64,000 nt of DNA from assembly GCA_036874045.1 (NCBI GenBank), contig CM072339.1:13089501-13153500 (forward strand), read 5' to 3'. Origin of the DNA: Cymodocea nodosa. Taxonomy: Eukaryota; Streptophyta; Magnoliopsida; Alismatales; Cymodoceaceae. The notes under the pieces are model-generated. The model did not search any database. It was not told where the DNA came from and saw only the letters and a list, made by a program, of their open reading frames with translations. Positions 11,891 through 22,821 of this stretch are shown here, piece after piece; position 1 is the stretch's first letter, and each line of letters opens with the position of its first letter. The translations under genes were made by a program, and so were the position numbers.

Positions 11891-13481
11891 TGTTAGAATC
11901 ATTATATTTTGATAATGCAAAAACCTGTGTGAGGAAACAAATTGTATTTTAGAGATATCACAAGAAAGTTGAGTAAACTAAAGATCAAAAGGCTGATAAG
12001 TTGATACACAGTTCAGAAATTGCTGCAAGAGAAAAATAGGATTTTTGGAAGGTTACCAAGCTTAAGAATCCGAAAGAAATGGATCTTCGGTGAATTATAG
12101 GCTTAAGTATCCGAAGAGTTAGTTTAAAGCAACAAATACACCGTTGGACAGTTAGAAGGATAATTGTTTGAAATTACAATGCTTTTGGAAAGTTTGAAAG
12201 ATAGTTGGTTGAATGATCAGAGGGTTAGGAAAGCTAACTATCTAGAAATTCAAGGAAATTGAAAAGTTAGGAAGGCTAACTATCCGAAACTTAAGTCATT
12301 CAATTACTCATGTGTAGAAATTCAGTTGGAAACTTACGAGGAAATTTGAAAGGTTACTATAGCTAAATCCAAAAGTTAAAATACTTCGGTAAGTTAACAG
12401 CTACAACTATCTGAAAGTTAAGTTACTTAAATACACACATGCAGAATTCAGAAATCCAATTGGAAGCTTAAAAGGGTTTTCAGAGAGTTAGAAAGCTAAC
12501 TATCCGAAAAATAGAAAGTTTCGGAAGGTTACAAATTTAACTATTTGAAACTTAAGTCATTCAATTATGCACATGCAGAAATAAAGAAATACATGTCGAG
12601 TAGTTAGAAGCCTTGAAGTATAATTGTTCGAGTTTTTCGGAGGGTTACAAGATAACTGTTTGAGTTTTTTGGAGAGTTACAAGTTAACTGACCAAAACTA
12701 AGAAGCCTCATGTGTATGACTTAAAATCCCACGTGACACAGACAAAAGGACTTAAGTGGATTTTCGTTGAGTTATGGCTATCCTTTAGAGAGTTACACAA
12801 CTAACCATTTGAAAATCAAAGGTAATTGGAAGGTTACAAGCTGGACAGTATACTAAATGGCAACTTACTATTTTTGAGACTAACTACACAGTAAGTATAG
12901 TAGAAAACATCTGTTAGAAGTGAATATAATCGTTATACCTCCTGATATAAATATGATAAGTAAAGGGAAGATAAAAACAACAATAATCATATATTGAGAG
13001 CTACTCAAAAATTCTAGAAAAATACTTAGTTTGCTAATATAGAAGTGATATACTCTCAAGCATACTAAAGCACAAAAGCTCTCTACACTCAAGTTCTGAT
13101 TCAAAGTTCAAGGCTGTTGATTCGTGAGTTCGTACCTGAAAACTCACTATTGGTTAAGAGCATGGACTTGAAAGCTCGAGAAAGGTTGGTTGTTGAGCTT
13201 CTACTTGAAAGCTCAAGTGTTGGTTTTTGCTTCAACCTGAAAGTAAATGTTGTAAGTAGTTATATACTTAGTGAAGCCCAAGTGAACCTTGGGGGTGGAC
13301 TAGTTGAGTTGGTGAACCACCTAAAATCTTCTTGTGTTCATTATTCTTTATTACTTTGCATACATATTCATTATTTAAACTCATAGTTTAATCGAATCAA
13401 CTAGTAAAGTTTAAAAAGAATCTAATATTACATAAAGATCACCATTCACCCCCCTCTCTAGTGAGCTATACGATCCTAACA
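11891..13481 (+). repeat. 3' LTR of element 1
   Basis: 1,591 bp, TGTTAGAATC...CCTAACA, the partner of 6,943-8,511. Most differences look like transitions, as expected for old methylated DNA. TATA box at 12,946-12,953. Confidence 0.87.
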
Positions 13482-15362
13482 TAAATCTCAAGACAAAAGA
13501 TTTAAATTGGTTAAGCAAGTTGATCTTCATGGTCTAGCTAGAATAATAGCCTCAATTTTAACTTGCATCTTTTTCCCAAAGAGAGGTCATGTAGATGAAT
13601 TGGAATGCAAAGTTTATCAAGCCACCTATGTTGTTATGGCTGGCATAAAAGTAAACTAGGCAAAAGTGATCATTGCTTAGATTTCTCATCTACAAAGTTT
13701 TTTATTCTATGGAAATTTGATTTTTTAGTTGATGGCTCAATATTTCAATATATCAAGCAAGCCTTTGAAATCTATTAGGACAATATTTTTGAAACTCAAA
13801 GATCTATAGTGCATGTTTGTATCAGATCCTATTGTTGTACCCAAGCCTACATCACTTCTTGAGCCATAGCTTCCTCTAGTTGTTGAGTAGCCTCCACTTG
13901 ATCGTATTTTAGCTTCTCAACATGTAGACAGTTCTATTTCTCTCCTCAACCAAAATGAGCAATTACTAATACACAATCAATTGTTATTGGAATAGGTTGC
14001 TCATTTAGAAGAAACCCTAAGAGAGAAAGATGCATTAATTCAAGAATTGTTACAATGTTTGTTTACTAATTTTTGAATCTGTTTGCACTTCTGTATTTGA
14101 TTCTACATCCTATTTGTTTTTATCCTCTACTTAAAATGAAAATTGATTTTATATTGTCCTGATTGTTCTTTGCATTACAATTATTTCTTTTTAATTGTGA
14201 CAAAGGGGGAGAATATATATGTTGAAAGTTTTGTCATCATCAAAAAGGGGGAGATTGTTAGTTCTTAATTTACAGGTTGAGTTTTGATAATGAAAAACCT
14301 AAGCTAATATTATTAGACAAATGTTTAAAGACCTATTTTAATTATATGGTTCTTGCCTAGTTGGTTTATCCAAAAATATTCCTACAAACCTTTGAAAATG
14401 GGTTTCAAAAGGTTTCATTTTTCTTAAGGTATAGAATCGAAAACTTTGTCACCGAAATTTAAGTTTAATTGGAAGGTTTCAACTTTTAACTTCTTTTCGA
14501 ATGGTTTCATTTAAAAGTATCCGAAATATATTCAACTATTGGTGAGTTTCAATTTTTAATTTTTCGGAATGTTTATTTTTGAAAGTCATCGAAATGCTTT
14601 TCAGAATTAGAATGTTTCATATTTAAATATCAGATGGTTTTGCTAAAATGTTTTAAAAGTATTTTTGTTACTCTATTTTTAGAAGGACATGTGTCATGAT
14701 TTTAACACATAACTTAAGTTTTATTTTTTGGAAGGTTTCAATTGAAAGGTTTCATTTTTCCTGAAAGTATCCAAAATGTTCCTTTTGTTTTTCTTGAAAG
14801 CCTCCAATATGTTTGAATTTGGTAATTCTACAATTGTTATACGATATATTACTCTTTTGGAAAGATATCATTTTTATTACAAATCTGATTTGTAAGAGTA
14901 CCAATTATACTTGGTAATTAGCTACTACTCATGAAATCTAATGAATATAGAGTAATTGCCTGATAAAGAAAATCAGAGAAGAATTGAAAATCAAAATATA
15001 GGATATACAGAAAAACAAGAGAAGAAAGAAAAGAAGAATGATTCTTTTAGTGAACCACTAAAGCATTTTTCAATGAGAATCATGTTAAAAGCTTACTGAA
15101 GAAAATTTTCTAAAGAACAAAAAAAGAGAGTCTACAATAATTACAAAAGATTAAATCATGTAGAATCATCTAGATTTTTGTTGAAGTGTTTCAACATTCA
15201 AATATCTTTATAAGGAGTTTTCTATGATTTTTTTTTAATCATTTTGAGTCTTATACTCATGTGCTAAAAATCCTTTTTCAATTTCTAAAAATCCTAACTC
15301 ACAAGGGTATTGTGAGTATACTTTTACAAGGTCAAGGCTTTGGTGAAGAGAGTGAAGCGTGT

Positions 15363-17954
15363 TGTTAGGAACGAATGGCTTCACCAGAAGGGGGGTGAAT
15401 GGAGAACAGTGTGAATTTATGCCTATTTTTCACTTTACTAACTAATTTGATTAATCAGTTTGCACAAGTAATAATCAAATAAAAATATCATGCACAGCGG
15501 AAATAAATGTAAGAAACACAAGAGAATTTTAGGTGGTTCACCAACTCGGCTAGTCCACCCCCAAGGGTCACTTGGGCTTCACTAAGTGTCTCAACACTTA
15601 TACACTTGCTTTCAGGTCGAAGCAAGAACCAACCACATAGATGTTTTCAGGTATAAACTCCAGAAAACCAACACTTAGAAGTTTTCAGGTATAAACTCCA
15701 GAAAACCAACCTCTTGAGTTTTCAGGTCGAAACTCAAACCAACAACTGAATGTAGCTTTCAAGTTGAAGCCACGAACTAAATGATCCTTCTTGGATCAGA
15801 CTTTCAGCACATGGAGAGCTTTAAGAATCTTCTTTTAAATCCAGCTTTCAATCGATTCTTTGTTGAACTGAATTTGGGCTTTCTTCTATATCAGTAATTG
15901 ATCTGCAATGTATATTGTATCTCTGTATGTATATGAGCAAAAAGTTGTCTAAATCCGTTGTCTGTATCTTGTATATATACTTGATATGTACAACGATCAT
16001 ATTTTCTTCCAATGGATGTATTCTACTGTACTTGATTAGGATCAAGTCCCAATACGGCAAGTGACCGTTTAGAAAATCGTTTCAAGATAACTTACCGATT
16101 TTCCTGTTCATTCGGATAGTTAGCTATGCAACTCTCCGAAGAGAAACTGTAATTCACTGAAAGATTACTTAACCTTTACTGCCAGGTAGGATTCTAGAAT
16201 ATTTAAATGTGAGTTGTCATCCAATCAGATACTTATAACTGTAACTCACCGAACAGTTAAATACTTGTCGAATAGTTTGACTCTGTCAACTTTTCGATTG
16301 CTTTAATTCAGCACATGCATAAAGGCTGACTTAAGTTTCAGATGGTTATCCCTGTAACTTGCTTTCAGGTCGAAGCAAGAACCAACCACATATAAGTTTT
16401 CAGGTATAAACTCTAGAAAACCAACCAGAAAACCAACCTCTTGAGTTTTCAGGTCGAAACTCAAACCAACAACTGAATGTAGCTTTCAAGTTGAAGCCAC
16501 GAACCAAATGATCCTTCTTGGATCAGACTTTCAGCACATGGAGAGCTTTAAGAATCTTCTTTTAAATCCAGCTTTCAATCGGTTCTTTGTTGAACTGAAT
16601 TTGGGCTTTCTTCTATATCAGTAATTGATCTGCAATGTATACTGTATCTCTGTATGTATATGAGCAAAAAGTTGTCTAAATCTGTTGTTTGTATCTTATA
16701 TATATACTTGATATGTACAACGATCATATTTTCTTCCAATGGATGTATTCTACTATACTTGATTAGGATCAAGTCCCAATACGGCAAGTGACCGTTTAGA
16801 AAATCGTTTCAAGATAACTTACCGACTTTCCTGTTCATTCGGATAGTTAGCTATGCAACTCTCCGAAGAGAAACTGTAATTCACTGAAAGATTACTTAAC
16901 CTTTACTGCTAGGTAGGATTCCAGAATATTTAAATGTGAGTTGTCATCCAATTAGATACTTATAACTGTAACTCACCGAATAGTTAAATACTTGTCGAAT
17001 AGTTTGACTCTGTCAACTTTTCGATTGCTTTAATTCAGCACGTGCATAAAGGCTGACTTAAGTTTCAGATGGTTATCCATGTAACTCACCGAAACGCTTT
17101 AGGATTTCGGATAGTTATCTTTCTCTGAAAACTTATTTGCACTTCTTTCTGGAATTCTGCACGTGGAAAATTCAGTGACTTAAGTTTCGGATGGTTAACC
17201 TATAACTCATCAAAACTCTTTTGAAATTTCGGATAGCTATCTTTCTAACTCTCCGAAAACCCATTTGAGCATCTGTCTAGAATTCTACACGTGGGAAATT
17301 CAATGACTTAAGTTTTGGATGGTTAACCTGTAACTCACCGAAACTCTTTTAAAATTTCGGATAGTTATCTTTCTAACTCTCCGATTTTCCCTTTTAAGCT
17401 TTCAACTGTCGGCTTCTCCATTTTGCATGTGTGTAATAAAATAACTTAAGTTCCAGAAAGTTATGCCTGTAACTTACCGAAAAACTCGAATAGTTATCTA
17501 ACTCTCCGGAAAGAAAACTCGGATAGTTATCTAACTCTTCGACAAGTCCTTCTGTTCTGTATTTCTACACATGGTTTATTGAATGACTTAACTTTCGGAT
17601 AGTTATAGATGTAACTCTCTGAAATGTCCTTTAAGCTTCCAGATAGTTAACTCCTTAACTATCCGATCATTCAATCCCCTTAACTGTCTGATTAAATAAC
17701 TCTCCAAAGGCTTTGTAAAATCGGATAGTTATTCTTCTAACTATCTGATAGTATTGCTACTGCTTTGAACTTGCTCTTCGGATATATAGACCTGTAACTG
17801 TCCGATTTTCCTGTAGCTCTATAGCAATACCTTTTGAAACTTTCTCCATCTATTCGTCTGCTTTCTGATCTTTTGCTGAGCTATCATATCTGTGAAATAC
17901 AATTTGGTTTCTTCACATAGGTTTTTGCATTATCAAAATACTAGGGTCCTAACA
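15363..17954 (-). repeat. 3' LTR of element 2, with internal tandem duplication
   Basis: 2,592 bp against 1,864 bp in the partner LTR. The extra length is a direct duplication (15,605-16,357 repeated from 16,358 to about 17,084). The rest of U3 is a dense series of CGGATAGTTA, TAACTCTCCGAAAA, TAACTCACCGAAAC and CACGTG motifs (17,080-17,830). Confidence 0.88.
15605..17084. repeat. Tandem duplication of ~0.75 kb inside element 2's 3' LTR
   Basis: Both copies open with 'cttgctttcaggtcgaagc' (15,605 and 16,358) and close near 'gatggttatcc-tgtaact'. The first copy is 753 bp and the second about 727 bp; they differ in the number of short 'gttttcaggtataaactc' subrepeats near the start. The other LTR (20,832-22,695) has the segment once. 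The duplicated piece spans the U5 side and the TATATATA promoter region. Confidence 0.88.
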
Positions 17955-19247
17955 ATCTTCTCCTTTTTGATAATGAAAAAATCCTTTACATTAAATTACA
18001 TGTATTTCACTCCCTAGATTGTTGCTATACATTCAATCACATAGAAACTAAGTAAAGCAAAGATTTACAATGAATATAATACAATGAAGTTAAATACTTG
18101 CCTTGTTTGTGTGCTAGGAATGCTCCCCCTACCTTCTATGTAATTTTCTATATTCTTCTCCCCCTTTTTGTCATTAGATAAAAGGAGTTCCACAATTTTC
18201 TTTTGTTGAATTTTCTTCTCCCCTTTTTGTCATTAAATTTGTATCTGATGATATACCAATTTTCTGATTTCTGTAATCCCGTCAGATATCAGTTGTTGAC
18301 ATTCTATCATCTAAGAAGTCAGTAATTGCTCTCCTGATTTGTGATATTTCTACCTTTGTTTTCGTGTAATTATTGCAACATCTGAGAAAACTGAAAATAG
18401 TGAAATGCCAATAGTTAATGTAGCAATTTTATAAATATGTAGTTAATATTTGTAATTTCTGCCACATGCTCTCCCCCTATCTGCATGGAGGTTCTCTGAT
18501 TTATAATAGTAGGCTATAGGCTCTCCCCCTATATGCATGCCCTCTTTATACACTTTTATTTTGTACTGAAGTAACATTCTGAATTCTCTTCATATAGTAG
18601 GTTCTCCCCCTACTTATATGTTTTTCTTTGAAGAAAAATTTGTTGCACCTGTTCTGCAAAATGAATGTCATATATGATACCAATTGAACTAAATACCAAT
18701 TGTTAATCAAAAATATCATAAAAGATTTTCAATCAATTTGCTTCTAACTCCAATTCGTTTATCTTCTCCTGGATCTTTGTTTCAAGTGGTTCTTCTATTT
18801 GTAGAAGATAATTTGAAGACTGTAATCTGTCTACTGCAAATTTTGGTTGTCCTTTGATGAATCTGATTTCCCTACAATTATAGTCATTCAACTTGACTCG
18901 TGCAAGCCTTGTTTCCTTTAAAGAACATGATTCAATCATTGATGCTACTTTTGATGTCAATTGTTAATTTCAGAATATCATAACTGATTCTTAACTGGTT
19001 ATCAACTGTTTGGCTTTTAAAAAAAAATTTCTCTTCAAGAGATTCTGCTTATTCTGATAACACTTGTTTCTAATTATTGCACATATTTCTCTCCTTGAGC
19101 ATCAAGATTTTAGGCACAATTTTCACTTAGTCTAAGTGAGCACTTTCTACCAATTTATGGTGCCTCTTGTAATACCAAAATTTTACTATCATAACTGGTT
19201 TGGAGCTATAGATCAATTACTCCCCCTAAACCATATAATCCTGCAAT
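17955..19247 (-). other. Element 2 3' region: multiple polypurine tracts, no pol
   Basis: On the - strand this follows gag. At least six AGGGGGAG-like tracts occur (complements near 18,124, 18,154, 18,219, 18,471, 18,520 and 18,601), plus the PPT at the LTR. One 75-codon frame at 18,733-18,960 (RLARVKLNDYNCREIRF...) has no resemblance I recognise; it could be a relic of whatever followed gag. Otherwise no gene is seen. Confidence 0.7.
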
Positions 19248-20778
19248 TCAAATAGAAATAGATTTTGGTACCCACATCTTCTTGGGTCCATAAGTGTTAG
19301 TCATGACAATATTTAGTTTATTGCCTTTTGCCAGCCACATTGAACCAAATCTTCTTTTGATGGCAAACACCGTTGTACCATCTCTATAAGATCGGATAAC
19401 ACCACCACAATAGGGTATTTCATGTGGAGTAGCATACCCTAGGCCAAATCTATTTGAGCCATGTCTCTGTGAACCAATGATTTGATCTAATCTTTTCTGT
19501 CCATTGGTAAATTTATGCATAGTATTTTTCAAATCAGTGATTTCAGATTTCAATTTTTCATTTTCATTTATCAGTTCATCATTATAGCATTTCCTATCTT
19601 CAACATGTAGATTTTCAAGTTCAGTATGTGCTTCTTTTAAACATGCAGTTAAATGCTTAATTTCCTTTTTATACTTTTTGCATTTAACATATAAACTGTC
19701 AACAGTAGACAAAAGAATATTTACATCTAGATTATCATTGTCTACATCAGAATCACTTTGAGATGAAGTGGAACATACCTCTTGTGCTGTATAGCACACG
19801 TTTACTGGTACCTCTTCATCTGAACTTAGATGAGCTACTAGAAGAACTACTGTCATCCCAAGCAGTCTTCAATGCCTTTTTCTTTTTGTAGCTCCTCTTC
19901 TTCTTCTTTATTTCTTTTTCTTCTTCTTGTTGCAGTGGACAATCAAGTTGTATATGTCCCTGCTTCTTGCATTTAAAGCATATTGGTGCATTGCTTTTTG
20001 ATGTGCTAGCATAATTCTTTTTCTTCATCCATTTTCTGAATTTTCTAGCCAATAGCACAACTTCATCATCATCCGAGCTTTGAAGTTCCTATGTTGATGG
20101 AAAGGCTAGTTCTTTCTTTGTTTCAGTTTTCTTTTTACCACTACCTTCCTCAACTTTCCATTCCTTCATTTGAACTTCATGGACCAGCAGGTTGCCCATT
20201 AGATCCTCTACTGAGTATTTGTTGAGGTCTTTGGAATCTTGTATCGATGTGGACTTTTGCTTTCATTCCACAGTTAAGCTTCTGAGGATTTTCTGTACCT
20301 GTTTACGGACAGAAAATTCCTTTCCCAAACCTCTTAAACCATTAATAATCTCAGTGAATCTTGAAAACATATCAATGATAGTTTCATCATCAAGCATTTT
20401 AAATAATTCAAGCTTTCTAAGTAAAATACTTATTTTAGTGTCTTTCACTTGGCTGGTTCCTTCAAAGGTTATTTGAAGAGTGTTCCAAGCCTCGTGAGCA
20501 GATTTACAAGCTGAAACTTTATTATATTGTTCAGTAGATAAGGCACAGTAAATAATATTCAACCCTCGAGCATCCATTTGGATGATTCTCTCATCCTTCT
20601 TAGTCTAGTCATCCTCATGACTAGGTGGAATAGGTGTTCCTAGAACAACCATTTTCCATAAACTCACATCTGAGCTTCTGATGAAACATTCCATCTTGTT
20701 TTTCCAATAATTATAATTAATACCATCAAATAGGGGAGGACGATGGATGTTCTGACCCTCTCTGTGAAAAGATGTCAT
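19248..20778 (-). pseudogene. Element 2 gag (UBN2, zinc knuckle, coiled coil), fossil
   Basis: Starts MTSFHREGQNIHRPPLFDG on the - strand and follows the Sirevirus Gag plan. There is a UBN2-type domain with 'KSAHEAWNTLQ' and 'KLELFKMLDDE'. A zinc knuckle CFKCKKQGHIQLDC follows (C-x2-C-x4-H-x4-C complete), then a basic tract and a poly-serine stretch. Next comes an acidic, heptad-rich segment ('ELENLHVEDRKCYNDEL') that looks like a coiled coil, and finally 'NTYGPKKMWVPK', the segment that normally leads into the protease in Sireviruses. Gag ends there with no pol after it. A few breaks are present. Confidence 0.85.
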
Positions 20779-20817
20779 GATCTTAGATGGTTAAATCTAT
20801 AAAAAGAGATCAACTTG

Positions 20818-20829
20818 GCTCTGATACCA
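20818..20829 (-). other. Primer-binding site of element 2
   Basis: Reads TGGTATCAGAGC on the - strand two bases after the 5' LTR. It is a perfect complement to the 3' end of plant initiator-Met tRNA, as in Copia elements. Confidence 0.9.
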
Positions 20830-20831
20830 AC

Positions 20832-22695
20832 TGTTAGGAACAAATGGCTTCACCAGAGGGGGGGTGAATGGAGAACAGTGTGAATTTATGCCTATTTTTC
20901 ACTTTACTAACTAATTTGATTAATCAATTTGCACAAGTAATAATTAGATAAAAATATCATGCATAGCTGAAATAAAGGTAAGAAACACAAGAGAATTTTA
21001 GGTGGTTCACCAACTCGGCTAGTCCACCCCCAAGGGTCACTTGGGCTTCACTAAGTGTCTCAACACTTATACACTTGCTTTCAGGTTGAAGCAAGAACCA
21101 ACCACACAGAAGTTTTCAAGTATAAACTCTAGAAAACCAACACTTAGAAGTTTTTAGGTATAAACTCTAGAAAACCAACCTCTTGAGTTTTCAAGTCGAA
21201 ACTCAAACCAACAACTGAATGTAGCTTTCAGGTTGAAGCCACGAACCAAATGATCATTCTTGGATCAGACTTTCAACACATGGAGAGCTTTAAGAATCTT
21301 CTTGTAAATCCAGCTTTCAATCGATTCTTTGTTGAACTGAATTTGGGTTTTCTTCTATATCAGTAATTGATTTGCAATGTATACTGTATCTCTGTATGTA
21401 TATGAGCAAAAAGCTGTCTAAATCTGTTGTCTGTATCTTGTATATATACCTGATATGTACAGCGATCATATTTTCTTCCAATAGATGTATTCTACTGTAC
21501 TTGATTAGGATCAAGTCCCAATAAGGCAAGTAACCGTTCAGAAAATTGTTTCAAGATAACTTACCGACTTTCCTATTCTTTCAGATAGTTAGCTATGCAA
21601 CTCTCCGAAGAGAAATTGTAATTCACCGAAAGATTACATAACCTTTATTGCCAGGTAGGATTCTAGAATATTTAAATGTGAGCTGTCATCCAATCAGATA
21701 CTTATAACTGTAACTCACCGAACAGTTAAATACTTGTCGGATAGTTTGACTCTGTTAACTTTTCAATTGCTTTAATTCAGCACGTGCATAAAGGCTGACA
21801 TAAGTTTCGGATGGTTATCCTTGTAACTCACCGAAATGCTTTAGGATTTCGAATAGTTATCTTTCTCCGAAAACTTATTTGCACTTCTTTCTGGAATTCT
21901 ACATGTGGAAAATTCAGTGACTTAAGTTTCGGATGGTTAACCTGTAACTCACCGAAATTCTTTTGAAATTTCGGATAGTTATCTTTCTAACTCTCCGAAA
22001 ACCCATTTGAGCATTTGTCTGGAATTCTACACGTGGGAAATTCAATGACTTAAGTTTCAGATGGTTAACCTGTAACTCACCGAAACTCTTTTGAAATTTC
22101 GGATAGTTATCTTTCTAACTCTCCGATTTTCCCTTTTAAACTTTCAACTACCGGCTTCTCCATTTTGCATGTGCGTAATAAAATGACTTAAGTTCCGGAA
22201 AGTTATGCCTGTAACTTATCGAAAAACTCGAATAGTTATCTAACTCTCCGAAAAGAAAACTCGGATAGTTATCTAACTCTTCGATAAGTCCTTCCGTTCT
22301 GTATTTCTGCACGTGGTTTATTGAATGACTTAACTTTCAAATAGTTATACCTGTAACTCTCTAAAACGTCCTTTAAGCTTCCGGATAGTTAACTCATTAA
22401 CTATCCGATCATTCAATCCCCTTAACTATCTGATTAAATAACTCTCGAAGGCTTTGTAAAATCAGATATTTATTCTTTTAACTGTCCGATAGTATGGCTA
22501 CTGCTTTGAACTTGCTCTTCAGATACATTGACGTGTAACTGTCTGATTTTCCTGTAGCTCTATAGCAGTACCTTCTGAAACTTTCTCCATCTATTCGTCT
22601 GCTTTCTGATCTTTTGCTGAGCTATCATATCTATGAAATACAATTTGGTTTCCTCACATAGGTTTTTGCATTATCAAAATATTAGGGTCCTAACA
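20832..22695 (-). repeat. 5' LTR of element 2
   Basis: 1,864 bp; on the - strand TGTTAGGACCC...GTTCCTAACA. Its start resembles element 1's LTR start ('gataatgcaaaaacctatg'), so both belong to family A in the wide sense. A TATATATA box lies near 21,447. From 21,590 to 22,520 the U3 is a run of the shared motifs CGGATAGTTA, TAACTCACCGAAA, GACTTAAGT and CACGTG. Confidence 0.88.
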
Positions 22696-22821
22696 CATGT
22701 GACTTCACTTACTCAAGATTAGGGTCTTGAGTGTACAAGGTTTGTGTTTTATGTAGGATTATTGTTTAGTCCATGAAAAACAACATCTATAAGATTGTTG
22801 CTCAACCTGTAAAAGTAACAT

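Larger units (their letters stand above)
6943..13481 (+). mobile_element. Element 1: Sirevirus-type Copia retrotransposon
   Basis: Flanked by the exact 5-bp target duplication TAAAT (6,938-6,942 and 13,482-13,486) with TG...CA LTR ends. Parts: 5' LTR 6,943-8,511; PBS 8,514-8,525; gag about 8,565-9,330; integrase part about 9,331-9,640; RT about 9,950-10,990; RNase H about 10,990-11,441; PPT 11,877-11,890; 3' LTR 11,891-13,481. The 3.4-kb interior is short for a Sirevirus and is broken in many places. By eye the first ~250 bp of the LTRs differ at over a tenth of positions, so this is an old copy. It sits inside element 3's envelope-like gene. Confidence 0.88.
6843..14255 (+). pseudogene. Element 3 envelope-like region and PPT, split by element 1
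   Basis: The two flanks of element 1 (6,843-6,942 and 13,487-14,090) belong to one + strand gene resembling the envelope-like ORF that some Sireviruses carry after pol. The right flank has a 'LHGLARIIASIL' segment, a 'LFYGN' segment like the LFYGD of the copy at 58 kb, and a C-terminal heptad-like stretch. After the gene come a GGGGGAG tract near 14,206 and the PPT 'aaaaagggggaga' immediately before the LTR at 14,256. The gene is broken. Function is unknown for the whole family; 'envelope-like' is a label by position only. Confidence 0.5.
15363..22695 (-). mobile_element. Element 2: non-autonomous, gag-only Sirevirus-type element
   Basis: Reads on the - strand: 5' LTR 20,832-22,695, PBS 20,818-20,829, gag 20,778-19,248, 3' region with many PPT-like tracts, terminal PPT about 17,955-17,967, 3' LTR 15,363-17,954. 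Flanks CGTGT (15,358-15,362) and CATGT (22,696-22,700) form a target duplication with one transition. The interior is only 2.9 kb and I find no protease, integrase, RT or RNase H motif in it. LTRs differ at about 3-4% over the first 260 bp by eye, so this insertion is much younger than element 1. It sits in element 3's LTR. Confidence 0.88.
14256..22821 (+). mobile_element. Element 3 3' LTR (family B), split by element 2 and truncated
   Basis: Starts TGTTAGTTC right after a PPT. The left part is 14,256-15,362 and the right part 22,696 to about 22,821; element 2 separates them. The two parts together parallel solo LTR B (3,717-5,423), for example 'ggtgaagagagtgaag' on the left and 'actcaagattagggtc' on the right. 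Similarity to LTR B stops near 22,822, so the LTR end is missing. Confidence 0.7.

Noticed and set aside
15848-16060. A 70-codon frame (MPYWDLILIKYSRIH...) present three times (also 16,575-16,787 and 21,317-21,529)
   Set aside because: It is LTR sequence of element 2; two copies come from the tandem duplication and one from the other LTR. It overlaps the TATATATA promoter area and shows no protein features.
20813-20831. tRNA-like sequence 'ggctctgatacca'
   Set aside because: It is the primer-binding site of element 2, complementary only to the end of initiator-Met tRNA; no tRNA fold surrounds it.
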